NCBI GenBank assembly: GCA_022825185.1
Contig: JAJDYK010000319.1
Coordinates: forward strand, 1 to 38,367
Reading direction: 5' to 3'
DNA length: 38,367 nucleotides
Source: Candidatus Latescibacterota bacterium
Lineage (GTDB): Bacteria; Latescibacterota; UBA2968; UBA8231
Part shown: piece by piece, positions 32,039 through 38,367 of the stretch
Numbering within the stretch: position 1 is the stretch's first letter
Layout: each line of letters starts with the position of its first letter
Program-made: the position numbers and the translations under genes
Notes under the pieces: generated by a model
Databases searched by the model: none
What the model was told of the DNA's origin: nothing
Seen by the model: the letters and a program-made list of their open reading frames with translations, nothing else

Positions 32039-32399
32039 TCTTCCGTTTACAGTAGTCTCTGTTACTTATCGAGGATCAACGATTGAGGTCCCGCAGGTCC
32101 TTGTTGATACTGGCTCGGCCAGCACGGTGATAGCCGCCGACTTGGTCGATTCTATCGGAATTTTTCCTTTGCCCGAGGATCGGATTTCGACGATTCGCGG
32201 TGTAGGGGGCAGTGAAGTCGTATTTAGGCGACGGGTTGATTGTTTGCAGGTCGGCGAGAAGGGATTGGTCAATTTTGATCTTGAAGTGGGAGGCATGGAC
32301 TATGGTTTTGAAATCAATGGAATCTTGGGGATGGATTTCCTGACGGAAGCTAAGGCTATCATCAATCTGCAGGCGATGAATCTTACATTCAATGGATGA
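32016..32399 (+). CDS. retropepsin-like aspartic protease
   Basis: A 127-residue protein with one aspartic-protease half-domain. The catalytic motif is VLVDTGSAST (D31), and the later GILGMDFL supplies the hydrophobic-hydrophobic-Gly signature of retroviral proteases. One active-site Asp per chain means it must act as a homodimer. There is no signal peptide or membrane segment in this reading. ATG 32016 lies inside the preceding ORF; an in-frame start at 31965 would add 17 residues that do not look native. The stop overlaps the start of the membrane glycosyltransferase gene by 8 nt. Confidence 0.88.
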   Translation: MQLIRKYDLPFTVVSVTYRGSTIEVPQVLVDTGSASTVIAADLVDSIGIFPLPEDRISTIRGVGGSEVVFRRRVDCLQVGEKGLVNFDLEVGGMDYGFEINGILGMDFLTEAKAIINLQAMNLTFNG

Positions 32400-34206
32400 G
32401 CGCGCCGATGCCAACTTGGCCCGACGCTTAGGTTGGCTCGTCTTCGCCCTCGCCCTCGTGGTGCGGGTCGCCTATATCTTCGAAGCAGATGCGAGTCCGC
32501 TTTTTGCACATCCGGCGGTCGATGCCAAGACGTACGCGCACCACGCCCAGCGCTTGGCTGCGGGCAACTGGTTGGGGGTGGGCGAGGGGCCGTTTTGGCA
32601 GCCGCCGCTCTACCCGTACTTCCTCGGGGCGGTAAAGGTCCTTTTTCCAGAGTCATTTTTTTATGCCGTGCGCTTTGTGCAGGCTTTGCTAGGGGCGCTG
32701 GTCTGCGCGATGAGTTGGTGGATCGGGCGTGTCTTGTTCAATCCGGCAGTAGGGTTGCTGGCTGGGATCGGCACAGCGCTGTGCGGGCCGCTGATCTTTT
32801 TTGACGGCGAGTTGTTGCCGGCTTCATTGGCCGCTTTCGTCGATTTGCTGGCCCTAATGGTGCTGTTGTACGTCTGGCGTCGTCCGAGCCGGTGGGGATT
32901 TTTGGGGGCTGGCGTGGCTTTTGGCATCGGTGCATTGGCCGTGCCGACGGTGCTGGTCTTTGCGGTCGCCGTGCCCATCGCTATCCTGTGGATCACTCCC
33001 CGTCGGCAGAGTTTGGTTTGGGCCGGTGCGTTTTCACTCGGCGTGGTCTTGGCTATCGCGCCTGTGGCTTGGCGCAACTGGGCCATCGGCGGCGATGGGG
33101 TGGGGATTTCCTACAATGCGGGGATCAACTTGTACATCGGCAATAACCCCGACTATGCAGAGACCGTGGCCATTCGTCCGGGGTGGGAATGGGACGACTT
33201 AGTCACCCAACCGGCGCGGGAGGGGATTGAACGGCCCTCGGCTAAGTCGGCTTATTTTGCCGCGCGGGCTTGGGACTACATCCGGGGCGATCCAATTGGG
33301 TGGCTGGGGTTGATGGGGCGTAAGCTATGGGCGTTTTGGCACGGCGATGAGCGGGGGCGCAACCAGCCGATTTACTTCTGGCGCACGTACTCAACGGTGC
33401 TGTCGGCGACTCTGTGGAAAGCGGGTATTGCTTTCCCCTTTGGCTTGGTGGCCCCTCTGGCGCTGTGGGGGATGCTGCTGAGTCTGCGGCGGGTCGGGCC
33501 GACGTGGCCGCTGCTGTACGTGCTGTGCTATTGCTTGGGGGTGGTTGCGTTTTTTGTGGCGGCGCGCTACCGGGTGCCGGTGCTGCCGATGCTCATAGTT
33601 TTTGCCGCCTATGGGCTGTGGGCGCTGTGGGACTGGGGGAGGGCGGGCTGTTGGCGTGGCCTAGGACTGGGATTAGCCGTTTGCTTGGCCTTTGCGTTGG
33701 CAGCCAACAGTCATCTAACGCCGATGGACATGGGAGGGGATGCGGCCATTCACTACAATCTGGGCAACGCGTATGCCGAGGCCGGGGACAAAGAACGGGC
33801 ACTGGCGGCGTTTGAGCGGGCGGTGGCCGAGGATCCCGAGTATTGGCAGGCGTGGTTAAATCTGGGTGGGGTCAAGGCGGCGCTGGGCGATCTCGCCGGC
33901 GGCGAAGCAATTTTTGCGAGAGTGGCGCAAAAGGCCCCTCGGCAAGTCGAGCCGTGGATGAACTTGGCGCACGTGCGGATCATGCAGCGGGACATAGAGG
34001 GGGCCTTTAGCTACTATGAGGCCGCGCTCAAGGCTAATCCCAAGCTGCTACCAGCCTACGTGGAGATGATTCGCCTCTATGGGCAGATGGGCGATTTAGC
34101 CCGAGCGGCGCACGTCCTCCAACGAGCCGTCGATAATTTGCCCGCCGAGCGCGAGCGCTTGCGTCAGTTTTACGAAGAGATACAGACTCGGGCGTTGGGT
34201 CGCTAG
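32392..34206 (+). CDS. multi-pass GT39/PMT-like glycosyltransferase with C-terminal TPR domain
   Basis: A 604-residue protein. Residues ~10-435 hold about ten to eleven hydrophobic helices, with the first periplasmic loop carrying HPAVDAKTYAHHAQRLAAGNW and WQPPLYPYF, the pattern of PMT/ArnT-type (GT-C) transferases that use polyprenyl-phosphate sugars; the Asp of PAVDAKTY is the likely catalytic acid. Residues ~440-600 are TPRs (AAIHYNLGNAYAEAGDKERALAAFERAVAEDP, AWLNLGGVKAALGDLAGGEAIF), predicted to lie outside the membrane. The acceptor is unknown, possibly exported proteins or glycans. It starts within the protease stop and its own stop shares a CTAG palindrome with the convergent FG-GAP gene. 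Confidence 0.9.
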   Translation: MDERADANLARRLGWLVFALALVVRVAYIFEADASPLFAHPAVDAKTYAHHAQRLAAGNWLGVGEGPFWQPPLYPYFLGAVKVLFPESFFYAVRFVQALLGALVCAMSWWIGRVLFNPAVGLLAGIGTALCGPLIFFDGELLPASLAAFVDLLALMVLLYVWRRPSRWGFLGAGVAFGIGALAVPTVLVFAVAVPIAILWITPRRQSLVWAGAFSLGVVLAIAPVAWRNWAIGGDGVGISYNAGINLYIGNNPDYAETVAIRPGWEWDDLVTQPAREGIERPSAKSAYFAARAWDYIRGDPIGWLGLMGRKLWAFWHGDERGRNQPIYFWRTYSTVLSATLWKAGIAFPFGLVAPLALWGMLLSLRRVGPTWPLLYVLCYCLGVVAFFVAARYRVPVLPMLIVFAAYGLWALWDWGRAGCWRGLGLGLAVCLAFALAANSHLTPMDMGGDAAIHYNLGNAYAEAGDKERALAAFERAVAEDPEYWQAWLNLGGVKAALGDLAGGEAIFARVAQKAPRQVEPWMNLAHVRIMQRDIEGAFSYYEAALKANPKLLPAYVEMIRLYGQMGDLARAAHVLQRAVDNLPAERERLRQFYEEIQTRALGR

Positions 34207-35753
34207 GGGTCCGGCTGTGCTACCTTGAGCACTTGGTTGGCGGCGACCTTTTCTATGATCTGATGCGTTCCGTCCGGCCAGTGGATTTCTACTTGGGCGC
34301 TCGTTGCAGTGCCCAGTCCGAAGTGCAGACGCGGGTCGTGGCTGGACAGATAGCTGCCGCCCGATTGGCGCTCCTGTACTTGGCGCACCCCGTCGGCCAC
34401 AACCTCTACCCGCGTGCCGAGGGCGTCGGGATGAATCTTTCCCACCAATAGGATTTGCAGCCAGTTATGGGCATTGCCACCGTCGTTGCGCAACAGTCGC
34501 GGCTGGGCTGCTACCGTGGTGACTAGGAGGTCGAGGTCGCCGTCGTCGTCGTAGTCGGCGACTGCGGTGGCGCGGCCGGCGTTGGCCTTTTGGAAATCTG
34601 GTCCCAGCGTGGCTGAGACGTCGGCAAAGCGGCGACCCGCGTCGTTGCGGAACATCTGGTTGGGTTGCCGATAGGTCTGGCTCGAATCCACTTCTGCAAT
34701 GCGGTCGATGACGTGGCCGTTGGCGGCGAAGAGGTCGAGATCGCCGTCGTTGTCGTAGTCGAAAAACTTGGTGCCAAAGCCGAGGGGTCGGTACGAAGGA
34801 TCGGCCAGCCCCAAGCGCTGGGTGGCGACGGCGAATTGGCCTTGGCCGTCGTTGCGGTAGAGGGCGTTGGTTTCAAAGGCGAAGTTGGTGACGAAGAGGT
34901 CGGCGTCGCCATCGCGGTCGTAGTCGCCAAAATCGACGCCCATGCCGGCGTCGGCGTGCCCGTGCTCGTTGTAGCGGGTGCCGGCAATCAAGCCGACTTC
35001 GGCGAAGGTGCTGTGCTGGTTGGCGTAGAGGAAGTTCATGGTGCCGTCGTTGGCCACGTAGATGTCGGTGTCGCCGTCGCGGTCGTAGTCGGCTAGCGCG
35101 ACGCCCAGTCCTTTGCCCTTGAGTGCGATGCCGGTGGCCTCGGTGACGTCGGCGAAGGTGTTGCCGTCGTTGCGATAGAGGAGGTCGCCGGTGGAGTCGT
35201 ACACGCTGGGCTCACAGTACGAGCGCACTTGGCCCTGCTGGCAGACGGCCTCGTCGTCGAGGGCGTAGCGCACGTAGTTGGCGACGAAGAGGTCGAGATC
35301 GCCGTCGAGATCGTAGTCGAGGAAGGCGGCACTGGAGCCCCAGCGTGGATCTGCTAGGCCGGCCGACGTTTTGGCAAAGGTGCCTTGGTCGTTGCGGTAG
35401 AGGGCATTGGGGCCGTAATTGGCGACGAAGAGGTCGGTGTCGCCATCGGCATCGTAGTCTGCGGCTGCGACGCCAAAGCCGTAGCCGGGGTCGGCGCTGC
35501 CGCTGTGGGTGGTGACGTCGGCGAAGGTGCCCGCGCCTGCGTTGCGATAGAGTCGGTTGACCGGAGGTTGATCCGGGGGATGGCCGGTTAGGTAGGTACC
35601 GTTGGCGAGGTAAAGGTCGAGGCGGCCGTCGCCGTCGTAGTCGAGGAAGGCCGCTCCGGCACCGAAGGTTTCGACGTAGTAGTAGGAGCCGGAAAAGCCG
35701 TTGTAGTGGACGAATTCGATGCCAGCGGCGTCTCCAGTGTCGGCGAAATGCAC
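34203..35753 (-). CDS. FG-GAP/VCBS repeat protein with ASPIC/UnbV domain (CRTAC1 family), probable lipoprotein
   Basis: From GTG 35753 the protein has 516 residues, opening HFADTGDAAGIEFVHYNG. Seven DxDxDG motifs (DYDGDGRLD, DYDADGDTD, DYDLDGDLD, DYDRDGDTD, DYDRDGDAD, DYDNDGDLD, DYDDDGDLD) indicate a seven-bladed propeller, and the last ~75 residues (LGTRVEVVADG, SYLSSHDPRLHFGLG, HWPDGTH) are ASPIC/UnbV. The frame stays open further upstream and there encodes EYYKIWGLALASALCACAPKD, a convincing lipoprotein signal, but with no ATG, GTG or TTG; the likely true start is ATT or CTG at 35834-35837, overlapping the stop of the zinc-finger gene. Without it the protein would have no export signal. 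Confidence 0.88.
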   Translation of the reverse strand: MHFADTGDAAGIEFVHYNGFSGSYYYVETFGAGAAFLDYDGDGRLDLYLANGTYLTGHPPDQPPVNRLYRNAGAGTFADVTTHSGSADPGYGFGVAAADYDADGDTDLFVANYGPNALYRNDQGTFAKTSAGLADPRWGSSAAFLDYDLDGDLDLFVANYVRYALDDEAVCQQGQVRSYCEPSVYDSTGDLLYRNDGNTFADVTEATGIALKGKGLGVALADYDRDGDTDIYVANDGTMNFLYANQHSTFAEVGLIAGTRYNEHGHADAGMGVDFGDYDRDGDADLFVTNFAFETNALYRNDGQGQFAVATQRLGLADPSYRPLGFGTKFFDYDNDGDLDLFAANGHVIDRIAEVDSSQTYRQPNQMFRNDAGRRFADVSATLGPDFQKANAGRATAVADYDDDGDLDLLVTTVAAQPRLLRNDGGNAHNWLQILLVGKIHPDALGTRVEVVADGVRQVQERQSGGSYLSSHDPRLHFGLGTATSAQVEIHWPDGTHQIIEKVAANQVLKVAQPDP

Positions 35754-35833
35754 TGGCGGTGCTGGAGGGTCTTTAGGGGCACAGGCGCAGAGGGCGCTGG
35801 CGAGGGCGAGACCCCATATCTTGTAGTACTCAA

Positions 35834-36061
35834 TCAGGCGAATTCGATGACGTCGAGGGTTTGGGGCTGGGCTAGTTCCTTGCGCTGCTGGACGAGTTGA
35901 TCCAGCGTCTTAGCAGTTTGGGCCGTCATGTAGGTTTGATGACAGTGGGGACAACGGACCACCGGCACCTTATCCACTAGAAACTTATCATTCTTGGGGC
36001 CGCACACTTGCGTTTTGTAGTGCAGCTTTGCGCCGTCTTTACCGCAGTAGTCGCAAATCAT
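35834..36061 (-). CDS. YgiT-type zinc-finger protein (MqsA N-domain-like), likely antitoxin
   Basis: A 75-residue protein with two zinc-binding Cys pairs, C3-C6 in MICDYCGKDG and C37-C40 in VRCPHCHQTY, followed by a helical tail (TLDQLVQQRKELAQPQTLD). This is the N-terminal domain of MqsA/YgiT antitoxins without the HTH DNA-binding domain. ATG 36061 overlaps the DUF4258 stop by 4 nt and has GGAG about 11 nt upstream; a TTG at 36076 is a less likely start. Such mini-YgiT proteins commonly follow a DUF4258 gene and are taken to be its antitoxin. Confidence 0.87.
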   Translation of the reverse strand: MICDYCGKDGAKLHYKTQVCGPKNDKFLVDKVPVVRCPHCHQTYMTAQTAKTLDQLVQQRKELAQPQTLDVIEFA

Positions 36062-36345
36062 GAGGTTTCTCTCCAAGCCGTAATGAAAACCAGTTTGCCG
36101 GTTGGACTAATTTTAGTGACGACAACAGCCAAGTTGCCTGCATTCGTCTCGCCTAGGATGACGTATTTGTGTTCGCCCGAGGTTAAATCTTGTTGGCGCT
36201 CAACAATGCGCCCTGTGAGGATAATGTGTTCACCGTCCAAAATGCTCAGGTCGTCGTCCTGTAATTCCTCGTAGGCATGATCGGGAACAATATACTCATT
36301 GGCGCGGATTTTGTCGCGCATCTGGTGGAGGATGTGATCGTACAT
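36058..36345 (-). CDS. DUF4258 protein, likely toxin of a type II pair
   Basis: A 95-residue protein with YIVPDHAYEELQDDDLSILDGEHIILTGRIVERQQD and KYVILGETNAGNLAVVVTKISPTGKLVFITAW, the DUF4258 fold related to RelE-like RNases. The His of VPDHAYE and the terminal VFITAW match the family. AAGGAA lies 10 nt before the ATG. The order toxin then YgiT-type antitoxin, with a 4 nt overlap, is the usual one for this pair (as in mqsRA). It is divergent from the tautomerase gene across 161 bp. Confidence 0.86.
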   Translation of the reverse strand: MYDHILHQMRDKIRANEYIVPDHAYEELQDDDLSILDGEHIILTGRIVERQQDLTSGEHKYVILGETNAGNLAVVVTKISPTGKLVFITAWRETS

Positions 36346-36441
36346 CGTGTGAGGTTCCTTTGAACGGCACCAATATATAGACCGACACGTTTCCTTGCTG
36401 TGCGGCGATCTCCGCGTTGGCAGTTGAACGAATCCTCCCTC

Positions 36442-36470
36442 TTGCGTGATGTGGTTGCGGATGATTTAAT
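36442..36470 (+). promoter_or_regulatory. putative promoter of the tautomerase gene
   Basis: TTGCGT (36442-36447) and TTTAAT (36465-36470) are separated by 17 nt, giving 3/6 and 5/6 matches to the -35 and -10 boxes, about 36 nt before the start codon. Confidence 0.3.
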
Positions 36471-36506
36471 GATGGCGTCACTAACCACTAAACAGGAGGA
36501 TGGACG

Positions 36507-36698
36507 ATGCCATTTATCAACGTGAAGATGCTTGCAGGGCGTTCCACCGAGCAGAAGCGGGCCTTAGTGGAAGCGCTGACCCAAGCCATAGTGGATACCT
36601 GCGATGCGCCTCGGGAGGGGACGACGGTAGTGCTAGAAGAATGTGAGCGCGAGAACTGGGCAAGGGGCGGGGTGCTAGTAGCGGACCGCCAGCAATAA
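36507..36698 (+). CDS. 4-oxalocrotonate tautomerase family protein
   Basis: A 63-residue protein with the catalytic N-terminal Pro exposed after Met removal (MPFINVKMLAGRS). Arg12 and the Arg of APREGTTVV are the substrate-binding arginines of the family, and ENWARGG fills the usual hydrophobic pocket position. Length equals that of the hexameric 4-OT/DmpI enzymes, which interconvert enol and keto forms of dienoates. GGAGG precedes the ATG by 7 nt. No aromatic-degradation genes lie nearby, so its substrate is open. Confidence 0.92.
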   Translation: MPFINVKMLAGRSTEQKRALVEALTQAIVDTCDAPREGTTVVLEECERENWARGGVLVADRQQ

Positions 36699-36714
36699 GG
36701 TAGCAGAGGCCAAG

Positions 36715-38253
36715 TCACAGCACGTGGGCCAAGGCTGCGGCGATGAGCAGGCCGAAGGAGACCCAGCCTAGCAGGGCCTCTGCGACAGCGAGGAGTTTGA
36801 GCTTGCCTGTCGCGTCCCAAGCGCGGGAGTTGACGTGGATGAAGGTGTAGAGGCTGAAGACGATGCAGTCGGCGAGGGTGGGCTGGGCTGCGTCGGAGGC
36901 GGAGCGCATGGAGCTGGAAGCTGTGCGGTACGCTAGGCCGAAGAGGAGGACAATGGCGAGCATGAAGGCGATAATTCGCTGGGGGGCTGTGCCGTAATCC
37001 GAACTTAGTCGCCACAGTTCTAGGCCCCAACGCGCTAGCTCGTTCCAGGTGCGTGCGCGGCGCTGGTGGTTCATGCGTTCGGCGTGACAGGCGGCGGCGT
37101 CGCCGTTCAAGCCTTGGGCTAGGAATTGGTGGTACAGGGCGGCGTAGGTTGGGTCGAGGGCGGTGTGGGTTGAGTCGGCTGTGGCGAGATGGCCTGCTAG
37201 CTGGGGCCAGCGCACTTGGATACGGCCGAAGCGCGGCTGGTGTAAGTAGAGGTGGCTGCCCGTGGCGAAGGTCGAATCCGCTCCGGCTGACCGCAGGTCG
37301 ATTAGGGCGAAGGCGGCGCGGCTCAGGTCGAGGGAGCGGTTGAAGAATGCGCCGAGGCGGATGACGCGGCCCTCGCCCTCGCTGAAGTCGGCTTCTTGGC
37401 GGAAATAAGCTCCGTCAAAGCTGGCTCGGCCAAAGGTCGCACGGCGAAAGTGCGCCGCCCGCGCGAAGGTGAAGTCGGCAAAGGATGCTTCGCCGCTGAA
37501 CCGCGCTCGATCGAAGGCGACATCTCCGTCGGCGCGTCCGCTGTCGAAGGACACGTCTTCGGCGAAGCGCGCGTCCCAAAAGAGTGCCCGGTCGGCGAAG
37601 CGGACTCCAGCGAAAGATATAGGCTGCGCCCAAGTGGTCTCCTTGAAAGAGGCGATTCCGGCGAAGGCGGCGTCGGTGAAAGTGGCTGGCGCGGCAAAGG
37701 CGGCTTGCTCGAAGTAGGCGGCGTTGTCGAATTGGGTCTGGGCGAAGTTGGCGCGTTGGCCCGCAAAGCGTGCGCCGACGAAAGAGGCGACTCCGGCGAA
37801 GCGGCTTGCGGTTAGGTCGGCGTCGCCGAGGAAGTGGGTTTTTTGGCAGGTTGCATGTTTGGCCAGATGGCTTGTGCGCAGGGAGAAGTCGTCGATAAAA
37901 CGCGCTTCGGCAAAGGAGAGGCCACCGGCGAAGTGGGCGCGTTCAAAGCGCACTGGGGCGAGGAACGCGACTTGGCTGAAGGATACCTCGTCGAGAAAAT
38001 ACACTTGCTCTAAGTCGAGGGGGACGCGCAGGGTGTCGAGTCCTGAAGTTGGCGCAAACAGGCGTCCGCCAAAGGCGACTTGCCGGTGGACGACGGCTGG
38101 GCCGTTGGCCGGGCGTTGTAGCTGGGCGATTAGTGTCTCAATGGGGAGCAGCGTAAGGGTTTGGCCGGCGATGGTGGTATCGGCCGCGGGCGTCTGGGCG
38201 TTCAAGGCGGTGCTCCAGAAGAGCAAGGCAGCAAATAAGAGTTTGGGTAGCAT
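36715..38253 (-). CDS. exported pentapeptide-repeat protein with C-terminal two-helix channel-like module
   Basis: From ATG 38253 the protein has 512 residues, beginning with a signal peptide (MLPKLLFAALLFWSTALNA). After about 60 residues a long right-handed quadrilateral helix follows, seen as pentapeptide repeats with Phe and Ala at set positions (SFAEARF, ASFVGARF, ATFTDAAF, ASFKETTW, ALFWDARF, ASFADFTF), covering roughly residues 85-315. The last ~95 residues have two membrane helices (IIAFMLAIVLLFGLAY and LLAVAEALLGWVSFGLLIAAALA) joined by CIVFSLYTFIHVNSRAWDATG. This is the layout of pentapeptide/Ion_trans_2 proteins, but the TxGYG potassium filter is absent. ATG 38274 or TTG 38295 would extend the N-terminus; the signal peptide favours 38253. 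Confidence 0.87.
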   Translation of the reverse strand: MLPKLLFAALLFWSTALNAQTPAADTTIAGQTLTLLPIETLIAQLQRPANGPAVVHRQVAFGGRLFAPTSGLDTLRVPLDLEQVYFLDEVSFSQVAFLAPVRFERAHFAGGLSFAEARFIDDFSLRTSHLAKHATCQKTHFLGDADLTASRFAGVASFVGARFAGQRANFAQTQFDNAAYFEQAAFAAPATFTDAAFAGIASFKETTWAQPISFAGVRFADRALFWDARFAEDVSFDSGRADGDVAFDRARFSGEASFADFTFARAAHFRRATFGRASFDGAYFRQEADFSEGEGRVIRLGAFFNRSLDLSRAAFALIDLRSAGADSTFATGSHLYLHQPRFGRIQVRWPQLAGHLATADSTHTALDPTYAALYHQFLAQGLNGDAAACHAERMNHQRRARTWNELARWGLELWRLSSDYGTAPQRIIAFMLAIVLLFGLAYRTASSSMRSASDAAQPTLADCIVFSLYTFIHVNSRAWDATGKLKLLAVAEALLGWVSFGLLIAAALAHVL

Positions 38254-38283
38254 CGGGCTATAATTGGGACGCATCGCAGGGAT

Positions 38284-38367
38284 AGGCCGCGCCAACTGGA
38301 ACGCTACGGTGCGGCCATCGTCGCGATAGTACTGTTGCCGGTCATGCTCTCCCGCGACGAGGCCGGT
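38284..38367 (+). CDS. possible 5' fragment of a membrane protein running off the window
   Basis: The frame reads RPRQLERYGAAIVAIVLLPV and then MLSRDEAG up to the last base, with a basic start and one hydrophobic segment, as at the N-terminus of sensor kinases of the DUF4118 or PAS type. A TATAAT hexamer lies just upstream (38259-38264). No ATG, GTG or TTG start is seen before the hydrophobic segment, so the start codon is unknown and the call is tentative. Confidence 0.3.

Overview
The window is about 38.4 kb of a gene-dense, GC-rich bacterial chromosome with one clearly AT-richer patch near 16.7-17.0 kb. The gene content (three CRTAC1-type FG-GAP/ASPIC proteins, two large DUF6785-type membrane proteins, several aldo/keto reductases, Gfo/Idh/MocA oxidoreductase, GH116 glycosidase, many lipoproteins with LxxC lipoboxes, an outer-membrane beta-barrel) points to a diderm from an environmental, mostly uncultured lineage such as Latescibacterota, Poribacteria or a PVC/Planctomycete relative. 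The phylum is an inference from gene families; there is no rRNA or marker gene here to settle it, and I saw no tRNA, rRNA, CRISPR array, transposase or phage gene.

Layout. 1-1570: 3' part of an alkyl-DHAP synthase (AGPS) gene overlapping a short-chain reductase that looks like acyl/alkyl-DHAP reductase, a probable ether-lipid module. 1644-2413: a VapBC-type toxin-antitoxin pair (minus strand) with a recognisable promoter/operator. 2493-3605: a secreted, possibly mutarotase-fold protein. 3773-10502: a tightly coupled run of TPR/FG-GAP lipoprotein, TPR lipoprotein, Cof-type HAD phosphatase, formylglycine-generating-enzyme-like protein and a second FG-GAP/ASPIC protein. 10560-16655: a complete Dpp/Opp-type ABC importer (permease, permease, ATPase, ATPase, then a lipoprotein binding protein last) with a small helical-repeat gene behind it. 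16715-18355 (minus): an ankyrin-repeat lipoprotein and a small Cys-rich AT-rich ORF. 18356-18676: a non-coding stretch full of nested inverted repeats. 18677-19136: a RHH/RelE-family toxin-antitoxin pair.

19156-31605 is a carbohydrate/oxidoreductase region: three aldo/keto reductases of different subfamilies, a Gfo/Idh/MocA dehydrogenase, two paralogous DUF6785-type membrane proteins, a GH116-like beta-glycosidase translationally coupled to a uronate-dehydrogenase-like SDR, and an outer-membrane barrel followed by a strong rho-independent terminator. A plausible reading is uptake, hydrolysis and oxidation of a glycoside or sugar acid, though the substrate cannot be read from the sequence.

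31757-38367: a two-gene unit ending in a retropepsin-like aspartic protease, overlapping a multi-pass glycosyltransferase with C-terminal TPRs; a third FG-GAP/ASPIC protein converging on it with the two stop codons sharing a CTAG palindrome; a DUF4258/YgiT-zinc-finger pair; a 4-oxalocrotonate-tautomerase homologue; a secreted pentapeptide-repeat protein with a C-terminal two-helix channel-like module that lacks a K+ selectivity filter; and at the right edge a possible truncated membrane-protein start.
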